Positions 15,905 through 22,850 of a stretch of 58,935 bases of DNA are shown piece after piece. The notes beneath the pieces are model-generated. The model did no database searches. It was not told the origin of the DNA and was given only the letters and a program-made list of their open reading frames with translations. The translations under genes and the position numbers were made by a program. The DNA lies in assembly GCF_029167205.1 (NCBI RefSeq), contig NZ_JARFPL010000015.1, forward strand, positions 1-58,935, in the 5' to 3' direction. The stretch's first letter is position 1. The number at the start of each line of letters is the position of its first letter. The DNA comes from Methanocrinis alkalitolerans (lineage in GTDB: Archaea; Halobacteriota; Methanosarcinia; Methanotrichales; Methanotrichaceae).

Positions 15905-16084
15905 AGTGAGGGGGACCCTGGATCCCTGGGGCCAAAAACCCTTTCCTCACCTCGCCCCTTCCGCTCAGTTCGAAACGAGAGGGCGTTAGAGCCGATCTTC
16001 AACTCCGAGCAGGCTCGAAGCACTAATCTATAATAATCATCGACCACCTATATAGATCCTATACAAAGAAGGAGGTGTTATTAG

Positions 16085-16303
16085 ATGACGGAGAAGATTA
16101 CCGCCGAGGAGAAGAAGGAGAAGGCCGATGCTGAGAAAGATGCAGCTTACGCCAAAGCCGATGCCAAGGCCGAGGTGGAAAAGATGAAGGCTGATATCGG
16201 ACATAAGGCCGCCTCCTTGAAGGCCGATGTAGAGGAGAAGAAGGAGGACGTAGAGAAGGCAGTGGCAGAGGTCGGAAAGAAGGCCCTGGAGAAGCTCAAA
16301 TAG
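16085..16303 (+). CDS. Small Lys/Ala/Glu-rich coiled-coil protein (LEA-like)
   Basis: A 72-residue highly charged protein made of Ala, Lys, Glu and Asp, predicted to be one continuous amphipathic helix; heptad-like AxxKADxxxxV spacing is visible. Such proteins are often stress-linked, but function is not known. Expression signals are strong: TATA-like CCTATATAG at about 16047-16055 and GGAGGTG (16071-16077) before the ATG. It is free-standing, with opposite-strand genes on both sides. Confidence 0.75.
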   Translation: MTEKITAEEKKEKADAEKDAAYAKADAKAEVEKMKADIGHKAASLKADVEEKKEDVEKAVAEVGKKALEKLK

Positions 16304-16379
16304 GGGGCTTTCGCCACCGGGCGAAGAAAAGAATAAGTTAAGAGAGGGACCAAGGTCGTGGTGGGGGCGGAATAAGCCG

Positions 16380-16676
16380 TCAGGTGTTCTGCCCCTTCGG
16401 CCCCTTCGCCCTGGACTCGGCGAAGTAGGCGTCGATATCCATGTCCATGTCCGCCTTCATGACCACCCAGCCAGTGATGTGCCCGGCGAGAAACGCCATC
16501 TTCTCCCCCTCGGTCTTTGCGAACCGATCGAGGGCCCGCTGGAGGAGGTCGTGGGTGTCTTTCGAGCTTGCGAGGATCTCCTCGATGACGACCCGGTTCA
16601 CCAGGTCGCACTCCTCTTGGGAGAGGCCGAAGATCTCTGCAACTTTTCGTTTCATCATTGCTTCATCTTTCATCAA
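16380..16676 (-). CDS. Small helical hypothetical protein
   Basis: A 98-residue acidic, Met-rich protein (MMKDEAMMKRKVAEIFGLS...). Four or so helices are likely; there is no membrane segment or metal motif. It could start at either of two Met positions near the front. It lies 38 bases downstream of the TPR gene on the same strand, so it may be the third gene of the ATPase-TPR operon, but no shared feature proves a link. Confidence 0.6.
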   Translation of the reverse strand: MMKDEAMMKRKVAEIFGLSQEECDLVNRVVIEEILASSKDTHDLLQRALDRFAKTEGEKMAFLAGHITGWVVMKADMDMDIDAYFAESRAKGPKGQNT

Positions 16677-16714
16677 CGTCAGGCACCCTGGTAGCAGTTT
16701 CTTACCTCTTAAAT

Positions 16715-18112
16715 TTATCTTTTTACGACCTTTTTCTCCAGTCGCTGGCGATCTCTCCGTGCCTGTTCGGCTGTGGGGCTGCCAAGCTCCTGGAAGAGCG
16801 TCTCAGCCTGGCGGATCAGGTCGAGGGCCCGCTCCAAGTTGCCTTCCATCTCTTCCAAAAGAGCGGACTGGGCCAGAGATATGGCGACGCCGCTCTTGTT
16901 GCCCAGCTTCTGTGCAATCTTCAGGCTCTCGTCGTAGAAGCGACGTGCCTCCGCCAAGTCGCCAGTATACTGTGCCAGGACACCTAAATTGTGCAGCGAG
17001 ATTGCCACACCCCTCTTGTTGCCAAGCTCCTGTGCAATCTTCAGGCTCTCGTCGTAGAGGCGACGTGCCTCCGCCAAGTCGCCAGTATACTGTGCCAGGA
17101 CACCTAAATTGTGCAGCGAGATTGCCACACCCCTCTTGTTGCCAAGCTCCTGTGCAATCTTCAGGCTCTCGTCGTAGAGGCGGCGGGCATCGGCGAGGTC
17201 GCCAGTGTCCTGAGCCAGCACTCCCAGCTCGTGCAGAGACATTGCCACGCTGCTCTTGTCGCCAAGTTCCTGAAATATCTTCATGCTCTCGTCATATAGG
17301 TGGCGCGCACTTTCGAGATCTCCAGTTTCACACGCAATAATTCCAAGATTGTGCAATGACCTCGCAACACCTCGTTTGTCACCTAGCCACTCTCCAAGTC
17401 TCAATTCTTGCTTGAAATATTCCGAGGCGATATCGTACTCCCCCAGATGATAAGATATCTCGGCCAGTTCATCCAAGATCTTGGCGGCCTCCTTCTCGTC
17501 CTTCACCTTTTCGAGGAGGTACTCGTTTATTCGCCTTCGTCTAAGAAGATCCTCTTTGCTCTGGTAGCGCAGAGACGTTGCCAATGCATTGATCGCATCA
17601 AAGGCGAAGCCCTGATCTTGCCCCTTCAGCTCGTAGTAATTCCCCCTGTACCTCCAGAAGTCAGGGGCTATTCTTATCACGTCGTCGAGAAAGCTCTGGC
17701 TCGAAAAGACGAGGCTTGGAACCCCTGCATCGTAAAATAGCTCTCGAAAGTTGTTCAGCGCATCCGCCAGCTCATCGGTCAGCTTCTCGGGCATAGTCCA
17801 GATCAGAACTTCGGCGCCGCCGAAATCCCCACTCTTCAGAATCTTTATTACGTCTTCGCCTTCTTCGACGGGAATTACTTTTGCCTTGAATCTGCCGCTC
17901 AACGCGCGGATGATACCGTCTCGATAGGCAGGAGCGTTGACGACGCAGAGGATGAGGTTGCCCCTCCCACCCGAGACCTCCAGCTCCGCGATGATGGTAT
18001 CGATCTCCTCCAGGTCTTCAGCCCTCGCTTCCTCTAATCCTGGAACTTCAACTCTCGCGTCTTCGATCCTCGCGGCTTCAGCCTTCGATTCGTCTAATCT
18101 CGCATCTTCCAT
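16715..18112 (-). CDS. TPR-repeat protein with an N-terminal APDFW-type Rossmann-like domain
   Basis: A 465-residue partner of the ATPase gene upstream; its ATG overlaps that gene by 19 bases. Residues 1-50 are a charged, repetitive linker. Residues about 52-170 form an alpha/beta domain (NLILCVVNAP..., EVLIWTMPEKL) ending in LNNFRELFYDAGVPSLVFSS and APDFWRYRGNYYEL. That motif set recurs in bacterial STAND/TPR proteins and is typically found beside an ATPase like the neighbour. From about 195 there are at least six TPR units of 40 residues (SLHNLGVLAQYTGDLAEARR type, kinesin-light-chain spacing). Two units are near-identical at DNA level. Likely a ligand-sensing or scaffolding subunit of a signalling or defence pair; function not demonstrated. 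Confidence 0.8.
   Translation of the reverse strand: MEDARLDESKAEAARIEDARVEVPGLEEARAEDLEEIDTIIAELEVSGGRGNLILCVVNAPAYRDGIIRALSGRFKAKVIPVEEGEDVIKILKSGDFGGAEVLIWTMPEKLTDELADALNNFRELFYDAGVPSLVFSSQSFLDDVIRIAPDFWRYRGNYYELKGQDQGFAFDAINALATSLRYQSKEDLLRRRRINEYLLEKVKDEKEAAKILDELAEISYHLGEYDIASEYFKQELRLGEWLGDKRGVARSLHNLGIIACETGDLESARHLYDESMKIFQELGDKSSVAMSLHELGVLAQDTGDLADARRLYDESLKIAQELGNKRGVAISLHNLGVLAQYTGDLAEARRLYDESLKIAQELGNKRGVAISLHNLGVLAQYTGDLAEARRFYDESLKIAQKLGNKSGVAISLAQSALLEEMEGNLERALDLIRQAETLFQELGSPTAEQARRDRQRLEKKVVKR
16940..17182 (-). repeat. Near-perfect tandem 120-bp repeat encoding two TPR units
   Basis: Bases 16940-17062 repeat at 17060-17182 without a mismatch, with a period of exactly 120 bp (40 codons). 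The first mismatches appear just outside (16939 A versus 17059 G; 17063 versus 17183). Flanking TPR units have diverged. This is a recent in-frame duplication within the sensor part of the TPR protein. Confidence 0.92.
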
Positions 18113-19356
18113 TTTTCCACCAGGGGCAGAAGGAGGGGGTCCACGTCGCACCATCTCCCGTTCTCGTCCTCGTACTCGACGGCCGTCAGGCTGAAGAGGA
18201 GCTCCCGGCTTATGCCATCGTCCTTGTCCAGATCGCGGGCCTCCTTCGATTCGTGGATCGCCAGAGCCCTGCGCTTGTGGGCCTCGGTGAGGGTCCTGTC
18301 GTAAGTCCGCCGTAGCTTCTCAAGGGCGCTCTCCACATCCTCTTTTGCAATCTTCTCCCTCTTGTTTCTGTAGGCCTTGATCGTGGCGTCTCTCATGATC
18401 GAGACGAACTCCGAGAGCTTTCCGGTGGATATTATCGCCTCGTCCAGAACGGCGTCGTCGATCAGGTGATCCTCCATCCGCTTTCTTACAACGGATCTGT
18501 AGAAGCCCAGGTTCGTCTCGTTTCTGCTGCCGTCTCTGTTGATCACGGGAAGCTGCGGCAGGATTATGGCGTCGTCGAAGGCGGGCCTGACGTTCTCGAA
18601 GTAGGGGTTGAAGGTGAGGGGGATCGGGAAGGTGTAAATCACAAAACAGCTCGGCTGGGAGAGAAGCTCGTAGTTTTTATAGAAGAACTCCTCCGCCTGC
18701 TCAACGCGGGTCAGCTTGTCCAGGTCGTCGACGATGACGACGAGCTTCTTTTTTGTCTTATCCTCGACGTCGACGATCAGCCAGTTGAGCCTCTGGATGA
18801 GGTCGCTGATCTGCATCTCCAGCTCTTTTCGGACGTATTCCCGGGTCTTCGCCTCTCGCCCCAGCTTCAGTAGCAGAACTTTGGCTAGGGTCAAAGAGAT
18901 CCCCGCGGCTCTGGACCTGGTGACCTCATCCTCTTCGACCTTTGTGATGCGCTTTACGAAGTCCTTAAAATCCTCTTCAATATCCCGGTTGAGCTTGACG
19001 CCGTCGACTTCTGCCCTGTCGTAGATCATCAGGGCCATCGAGACGAAGAAGTCTCGAAAGTCGAAGTCGCTGACGTTCAGTTGGTCGCGGATCGAGTAGC
19101 TGACCACCAGAAACCGGTCGGGATCGATCATGTCAAAGAGCCGGTTCAGCTCCGTGCTCTTACCCGAGCCTCTGAACCCCAGAAAGAGGTACTTCTCCTT
19201 TCTCTCAGAGATATCTATCCGGTCCCTCAGCTCCTCGATGGGGGATGGAGCCCTCGCGGGCCTTTCGACGTAAAAATCCCTGAACTCCTCCTCGGTCTCT
19301 AGCGGCTCCACCACCAGGTTGTTGTAGGCCTTCTTCAAGTTCTTCGCCTTCGGCAT
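18094..19356 (-). CDS. P-loop ATPase of a two-gene STAND-like (ATPase + TPR) system
   Basis: A 420-residue ATPase. Walker A GFRGSGKST is at 60-68, Walker B with the DDLDKL signature near 225, then YTFPIPLTF, a LPQLPVINRDG segment, a GKLSEFVSIMRDA helix (the SGG-pRdLlrLlreA region of bacterial relatives) and a C-terminal winged-helix-like part ending VEYEDENGRWCDVDPLLLP. This layout matches orphan ATPases that pair with TPR/APDFW proteins in cyanobacteria and other bacteria. The start at 19356 is chosen because GGAGGGT lies 9 bases upstream and the homologous region begins NLVVEPL; an in-frame extension to 19491 is possible. No effector domain is visible in this chain. Confidence 0.8.
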   Translation of the reverse strand: MPKAKNLKKAYNNLVVEPLETEEEFRDFYVERPARAPSPIEELRDRIDISERKEKYLFLGFRGSGKSTELNRLFDMIDPDRFLVVSYSIRDQLNVSDFDFRDFFVSMALMIYDRAEVDGVKLNRDIEEDFKDFVKRITKVEEDEVTRSRAAGISLTLAKVLLLKLGREAKTREYVRKELEMQISDLIQRLNWLIVDVEDKTKKKLVVIVDDLDKLTRVEQAEEFFYKNYELLSQPSCFVIYTFPIPLTFNPYFENVRPAFDDAIILPQLPVINRDGSRNETNLGFYRSVVRKRMEDHLIDDAVLDEAIISTGKLSEFVSIMRDATIKAYRNKREKIAKEDVESALEKLRRTYDRTLTEAHKRRALAIHESKEARDLDKDDGISRELLFSLTAVEYEDENGRWCDVDPLLLPLVEKWKMRD

Positions 19357-19533
19357 ATCGATAATACCCTCCGCTGCTTCCGCGATCTTATCCCGCTTGC
19401 CGTTAAGAGACGACTCGATGCTCAATAAATCTATCCACTTCCTCAAGGCCGAAAACCCGGCTCGAAGCATCGGGGCCGGAGGCTGGGTCACAAAAAAAGG
19501 ACGATTCGGGCAAATCCCTCTGCCATATCCCGT

Positions 19534-19938
19534 TCAGACGACCCTCTTCCCCGCCGTTGGGCCCCACATGGCGTTGAAGACGTCCTCGACCTTCACCACC
19601 ACGGCGGCCTTGGCTGGGAGCTTGTTGTTGACGGCTAAAACCCACTTGGTCATCTCGTCGAAGCGCTCTCCTTCCTTGTAGATGGTGGCGGTGCCCTTGA
19701 TCTGGAAGGACTTCTTCGTCTCGGTGTCGTAGCAGAGGATTGAAACCTTGGGGTTTTCGGCGAGGTTTGCTGCGGTCTTGTAGAAGAAGTTGTCCGCGAT
19801 CATTATAGTCTCGTCGTCCAGGACCTTCAGGAAACCGACGTAGACGACGTTCGGCGTTCCTTTTGCGTCCGCGGTGGCGATGGGGGCGGGCTTCTGCTTC
19901 TCCAGGGTAGCTCTAACATCAGCTGGCATCTTGACCAT
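19534..19938 (-). CDS. Pyridoxamine 5'-phosphate oxidase-like FMN-binding split-barrel protein (copy 1)
   Basis: A 134-residue PNPOx-like flavin barrel: PIATADAKGTPNVVYVG, ADNFFYKTAANLAENPKVSIL and SFQIKGTATIYKEG are the conserved strands and FMN-phosphate contacts. Single-domain archaeal members bind FMN or F420; substrate unknown. The start is clear: GGAGGTGATCT precedes the ATG. A strong TATA box lies upstream. It is about half identical to the gene at 20103-20507, with the same MVKMP start and length. Confidence 0.87.
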   Translation of the reverse strand: MVKMPADVRATLEKQKPAPIATADAKGTPNVVYVGFLKVLDDETIMIADNFFYKTAANLAENPKVSILCYDTETKKSFQIKGTATIYKEGERFDEMTKWVLAVNNKLPAKAAVVVKVEDVFNAMWGPTAGKRVV

Positions 19939-19955
19939 TTAGATCACCTCCGTTC

Positions 19956-19985
19956 AAATAGAATATCAATATATTTATTCTTTGC
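19956..19985 (-). promoter_or_regulatory. Promoter of flavin-barrel gene copy 1
   Basis: Read on the minus strand, AGAATAAATATATTG forms a good TATA box about 30-40 bases ahead of the GGAGGTGATC ribosome site. Expression is therefore independent of copy 2. Confidence 0.5.
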
Positions 19986-20102
19986 GTCGTGGAGGAGCGA
20001 GGCAGATATTCGAGAAAAAGGGATTGAAAAGGATTGAAGACAAACGCCGTGGATGGAGAAGAGCAGATCGGGGCCGTTGGAGGCCCCCTCGGGTCATCCC
20101 CA

Positions 20103-20507
20103 TCAGGCGATCTTGTCCCCGGCCGACGGGCCGGAGTTCGCCTCGTAGATCTCCTCGATCTTGAAGATCACGGCCCGCCTCATGTTGAGGTCGGGCTTTC
20201 GGGCCCGGACCGACTCCTCCATCTCCTCAAAGATCGACCCCTCGTCGGCGAAGGTCACCGTCCCTTTGATCTGGAAAGACCGCCTCGGGTCCTTCGTCCA
20301 GCAGACGACGGAGGCTCGGGGGTTCTCGGCCAGGTTCGTCGCGGTCTTGTTGAAGAAGTTGTCCGCAAAGAGGAGGGTCTCGTCGTCCTTTATCTTCAGG
20401 ATCCCCATGAAGACGACGTTCGGCTTTCCCTCGGAGGAGGCGGTGGCAAAGGGGATGGGCCACTGCTTCTCCAGGGTCTCTATCACCTCGGGGGGCATCT
20501 TCACCAT
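20103..20507 (-). CDS. Pyridoxamine 5'-phosphate oxidase-like FMN-binding split-barrel protein (copy 2)
   Basis: A 134-residue paralog of the preceding protein (PFATASSEGKPNVVFMG, ADNFFNKTATNLAENPRASVV, SFQIKGTVTF). GGTGATGAT precedes the ATG. A GGGGCC/GGCCCC hairpin (20070-20087) just past its stop may terminate transcription. The pair probably arose by tandem duplication. It is read away from cfbB with only 31 bases between them and may share that transcript. Confidence 0.86.
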   Translation of the reverse strand: MVKMPPEVIETLEKQWPIPFATASSEGKPNVVFMGILKIKDDETLLFADNFFNKTATNLAENPRASVVCWTKDPRRSFQIKGTVTFADEGSIFEEMEESVRARKPDLNMRRAVIFKIEEIYEANSGPSAGDKIA

Positions 20508-20538
20508 ATCATCACCAAGGCTCGAACAGGTGGCGATT

Positions 20539-21930
20539 TTATTTATCCCTTCCCTCTCGTGCAGACCTTATGAAATGGCTCGGAAAGAGCCGATAGGAGG
20601 CTCCATGGAAGTGGTTGTAGGAGGCGACGAGGTTCCCGTCGACGATTCCGTCCATGCCGTTCTTTATCCCCGTCCCCCGCCGGAGGCGGATGGCGTACTC
20701 GACCTTCGCCCCCTCGTCGATGACCACCTCCGAGTGGTGGAACTCATGGCCGAGGAAGGTGGCGCCCCAAGGGCCCAGGGAGCAGTCCCGGAGAAACTCC
20801 CCCTCGGTGTAGCTGACGATCCTGCGCCCCCCCATCCTCGTCTTCGCCGGGATGAGCCCCGCGGCGGGAAAAGCCTCGCCTCCGTACTCGATCTCCTCTG
20901 TGAGGTACATGAGCCCTCCGCACTCGGCGAAGATGGGCGTCCCGCCATCATGGGCCCGCCGGATCGACTCCATCATCGACCGGTTCTCCGAGAGCTCCTT
21001 TCCATATAGCTCAGGATAACCGCCGCCGATGTAGAGGCCGTCGACCTCCGGGAGGGCGGGATCGTGGATGGGGCTGAAGGGGACGACCTCTGCCCCGGAC
21101 AGCTCGAAGAGCTCGATGTTGTCCCGGTAGTAGAAGTTGAAGGCCTCGTCGAGGGCGACGCCGATCCTGACCCCTTCGCCGGTGCGATTGGGCAGATAGA
21201 GGTCGGGCTCAGGCGCCTCCAGGGGCTTTGCCTCGGCGGCGATCTCCAGGATCCGGTCGATATCGAGCCCCTCCTCCACCACCTTCCGGATCTTGTCGAG
21301 CCTCTCGGCAAAGCCGGCGTGCCTCCTCTCCCCCTCCAGCATCGGGACGAGCCCCAGGTGGCGCATGGCGAGGTGCATCGACTCGTCCCGGGGGATCACC
21401 CCCACGACCTCGACCCCGGCGTGATCCCGGATCGCAGATATAGCCTTCTCGGCGTGGCGCTGGCCTCCGACCTTGTTGAGGATGACCCCCCTGATATCGA
21501 CGGCGGGATCGAAGTCGGCATAGCCCTTGACGAGGGCCGCAGCGCTCCTCGTTATCGATCTTGCGTCCACAACCAGGATCACCGGTGCCCGGAGGATCTT
21601 GGCGATCTGGGCTGTGGACCCCCGGTCGCCGTCGTACCCCTCGTATAGCCCCCGGACCCCCTCGACGACGGCGAGGTCCGCCCCCTCGGCGGCGTGGGCG
21701 TAGACCTCCCGGACGGTCTCCTCCGGCATCAGGTGGCCGTCGAGGTTCCGGCACCACCGGCCGGTAATCCCGGTATGGTAGCTCGGGTCGATGTAGTCGA
21801 GGGCGACCTTGTAGGACTGGACCGAACGGCCCCGATTTCTGAGGGCTGAGAGGAGCCCCGCCACGATCGTCGTCTTGCCGCTGGAGCTTCGATCCCCAGC
21901 GATGAGGACTCTGGGGATATAGGAGGTCAT
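20539..21930 (-). CDS. cfbB: Ni-sirohydrochlorin a,c-diamide synthase (CfbB, coenzyme F430 synthesis)
   Basis: A 463-residue member of the cobyrinate a,c-diamide synthase family. An N-terminal dethiobiotin-synthetase-like ATPase has the P-loop AGDRSSSGKTTIVAGLL and EGVRGLYEGYDG. The C-terminal class I glutamine amidotransferase has the nucleophile Cys in FAECGGLMYL. In F430 biosynthesis it amidates the a and c acetate side chains of Ni-sirohydrochlorin. CfbB rather than CbiA is chosen because the start overlaps a NifH-like cfbC gene by 4 bases. No other corrin or F430 gene is in the window. Confidence 0.93.
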   Translation of the reverse strand: MTSYIPRVLIAGDRSSSGKTTIVAGLLSALRNRGRSVQSYKVALDYIDPSYHTGITGRWCRNLDGHLMPEETVREVYAHAAEGADLAVVEGVRGLYEGYDGDRGSTAQIAKILRAPVILVVDARSITRSAAALVKGYADFDPAVDIRGVILNKVGGQRHAEKAISAIRDHAGVEVVGVIPRDESMHLAMRHLGLVPMLEGERRHAGFAERLDKIRKVVEEGLDIDRILEIAAEAKPLEAPEPDLYLPNRTGEGVRIGVALDEAFNFYYRDNIELFELSGAEVVPFSPIHDPALPEVDGLYIGGGYPELYGKELSENRSMMESIRRAHDGGTPIFAECGGLMYLTEEIEYGGEAFPAAGLIPAKTRMGGRRIVSYTEGEFLRDCSLGPWGATFLGHEFHHSEVVIDEGAKVEYAIRLRRGTGIKNGMDGIVDGNLVASYNHFHGASYRLFPSHFIRSAREGRDK

Positions 21931-22721
21931 ATGAGGGATAGCTCCCGGAGGCGGTCGTCGTCGATGGGCTCAGGGTGCCTGGGCTTTGAGCCCCCTTTGA
22001 CGTGATCTGCCAGCTTCCGGTAGACGTCGGCGATCTCGGAGTCGGGCGCCCCTTCGATCACTGTGACCCCCCTCCTCTCACACCTCTGGACTATCGGATC
22101 TTTCGGGATGTAGGCGACCAACTCGCTGCCGACCTCAGAAGCGAACCTCTCGACGATCTTCCTCTCGGCTGCCGCCTCTCGAGAGTTGCATATGACCCCG
22201 GCGAGGGGGGTCTTCAGCCGCTTCAACCCCCGGCATATGTTGTTGGCGGCGTAGATCGGCATGTACTCTCCCGATGTTATGATGTAGGCCTCGGTGACGA
22301 GCCCCTTTCGTATGGGAGCAGAGAAGCCGCCGCAGACTATGTCCCCAGGGACGTCGTAGAGGGTAAGATCGATCTCATCTAAGACCTTCGATACCTTCCT
22401 GAGAAACTCGATGGCGACGATGATACCCCTTCCGGCGCAGCCGACGCCGGGCTCAGGCCCCCCCACCTCGATGCACTTGACTCCACCGTACCCCTCGAAG
22501 ACTACGTCCTCCTCGGATATCTCACCCCCCGCCCGGATCAGGTCCATCATCGTCGGGATCCTCCTTCCGACGAGTGTGATAGTCGAGTCGCTCTTGGGAT
22601 CGCACCCCACCATCAGAACACGGCAGCCCTTCTCGGCGCAGGCCGCCGCGACGTTAGAGGCGGTACAGGACTTTCCGATCCCCCCCTTGCCGTATATCGC
22701 AACATGCTTAACCTGGGACAT
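21927..22721 (-). CDS. cfbC: CfbC, NifH-like reductase component of Ni-sirohydrochlorin a,c-diamide reductive cyclase
   Basis: A 264-residue NifH homologue: P-loop YGKGGIGKSCTASN, GCDPKSDST (switch), the two cluster cysteines in GPEPGVGCAGRG and DVPGDIVCGGFSAP. It passes electrons with ATP hydrolysis to the CfbD component, which reduces and cyclises the ring toward F430. Nitrogenase NifH is excluded by the lack of nifD/K and the overlap with cfbB. cfbD and cfbE are not in the window. Confidence 0.94.
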   Translation of the reverse strand: MSQVKHVAIYGKGGIGKSCTASNVAAACAEKGCRVLMVGCDPKSDSTITLVGRRIPTMMDLIRAGGEISEEDVVFEGYGGVKCIEVGGPEPGVGCAGRGIIVAIEFLRKVSKVLDEIDLTLYDVPGDIVCGGFSAPIRKGLVTEAYIITSGEYMPIYAANNICRGLKRLKTPLAGVICNSREAAAERKIVERFASEVGSELVAYIPKDPIVQRCERRGVTVIEGAPDSEIADVYRKLADHVKGGSKPRHPEPIDDDRLRELSLI

Positions 22722-22850
22722 GTTCTATCTCCAGAACGTCCAAAGCTTCGCCATCGGATATACAGGTTATCCAGAGTTGGTGTCGCTGAACCGGCGAGGA
22801 TCCGGGAGAAGAGGATGAGTTTGGGGGTATAGAATTAGCCTTTGAAGCAG

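Noticed and set aside
15367..16047. 226-residue minus-strand frame overlapping the 162-residue hypothetical gene
   Set aside because: Its sequence is Arg/Ser/Gly low-complexity and out of frame with the more protein-like 162-residue product.
16306..16330. TTCGCC/GGCGAA hairpin after the small coiled-coil gene
   Set aside because: Six-base stem with no T-run following; too weak to call.
16440..17340. Repeats in this area considered as a CRISPR array
   Set aside because: The period is 120 bp, in frame with TPR codons, and there are no spacers; it is coding repeat expansion. No CRISPR array was seen anywhere in the window.
19357..19491. Upstream in-frame extension of the ATPase
   Set aside because: A good Shine-Dalgarno precedes the internal ATG at 19356 and related proteins begin near NLVVEPL; kept only as an alternative.
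20067..20090. GGGGCC/GGCCCC hairpin after flavin-barrel copy 2 as a definite terminator
   Set aside because: Short stem without a U-run, so only mentioned as a possibility in the gene entry.
21927..22721. Nitrogenase iron protein NifH
   Set aside because: No nifD/K nearby and the gene overlaps cfbB, so the F430 reductase CfbC is the better assignment.
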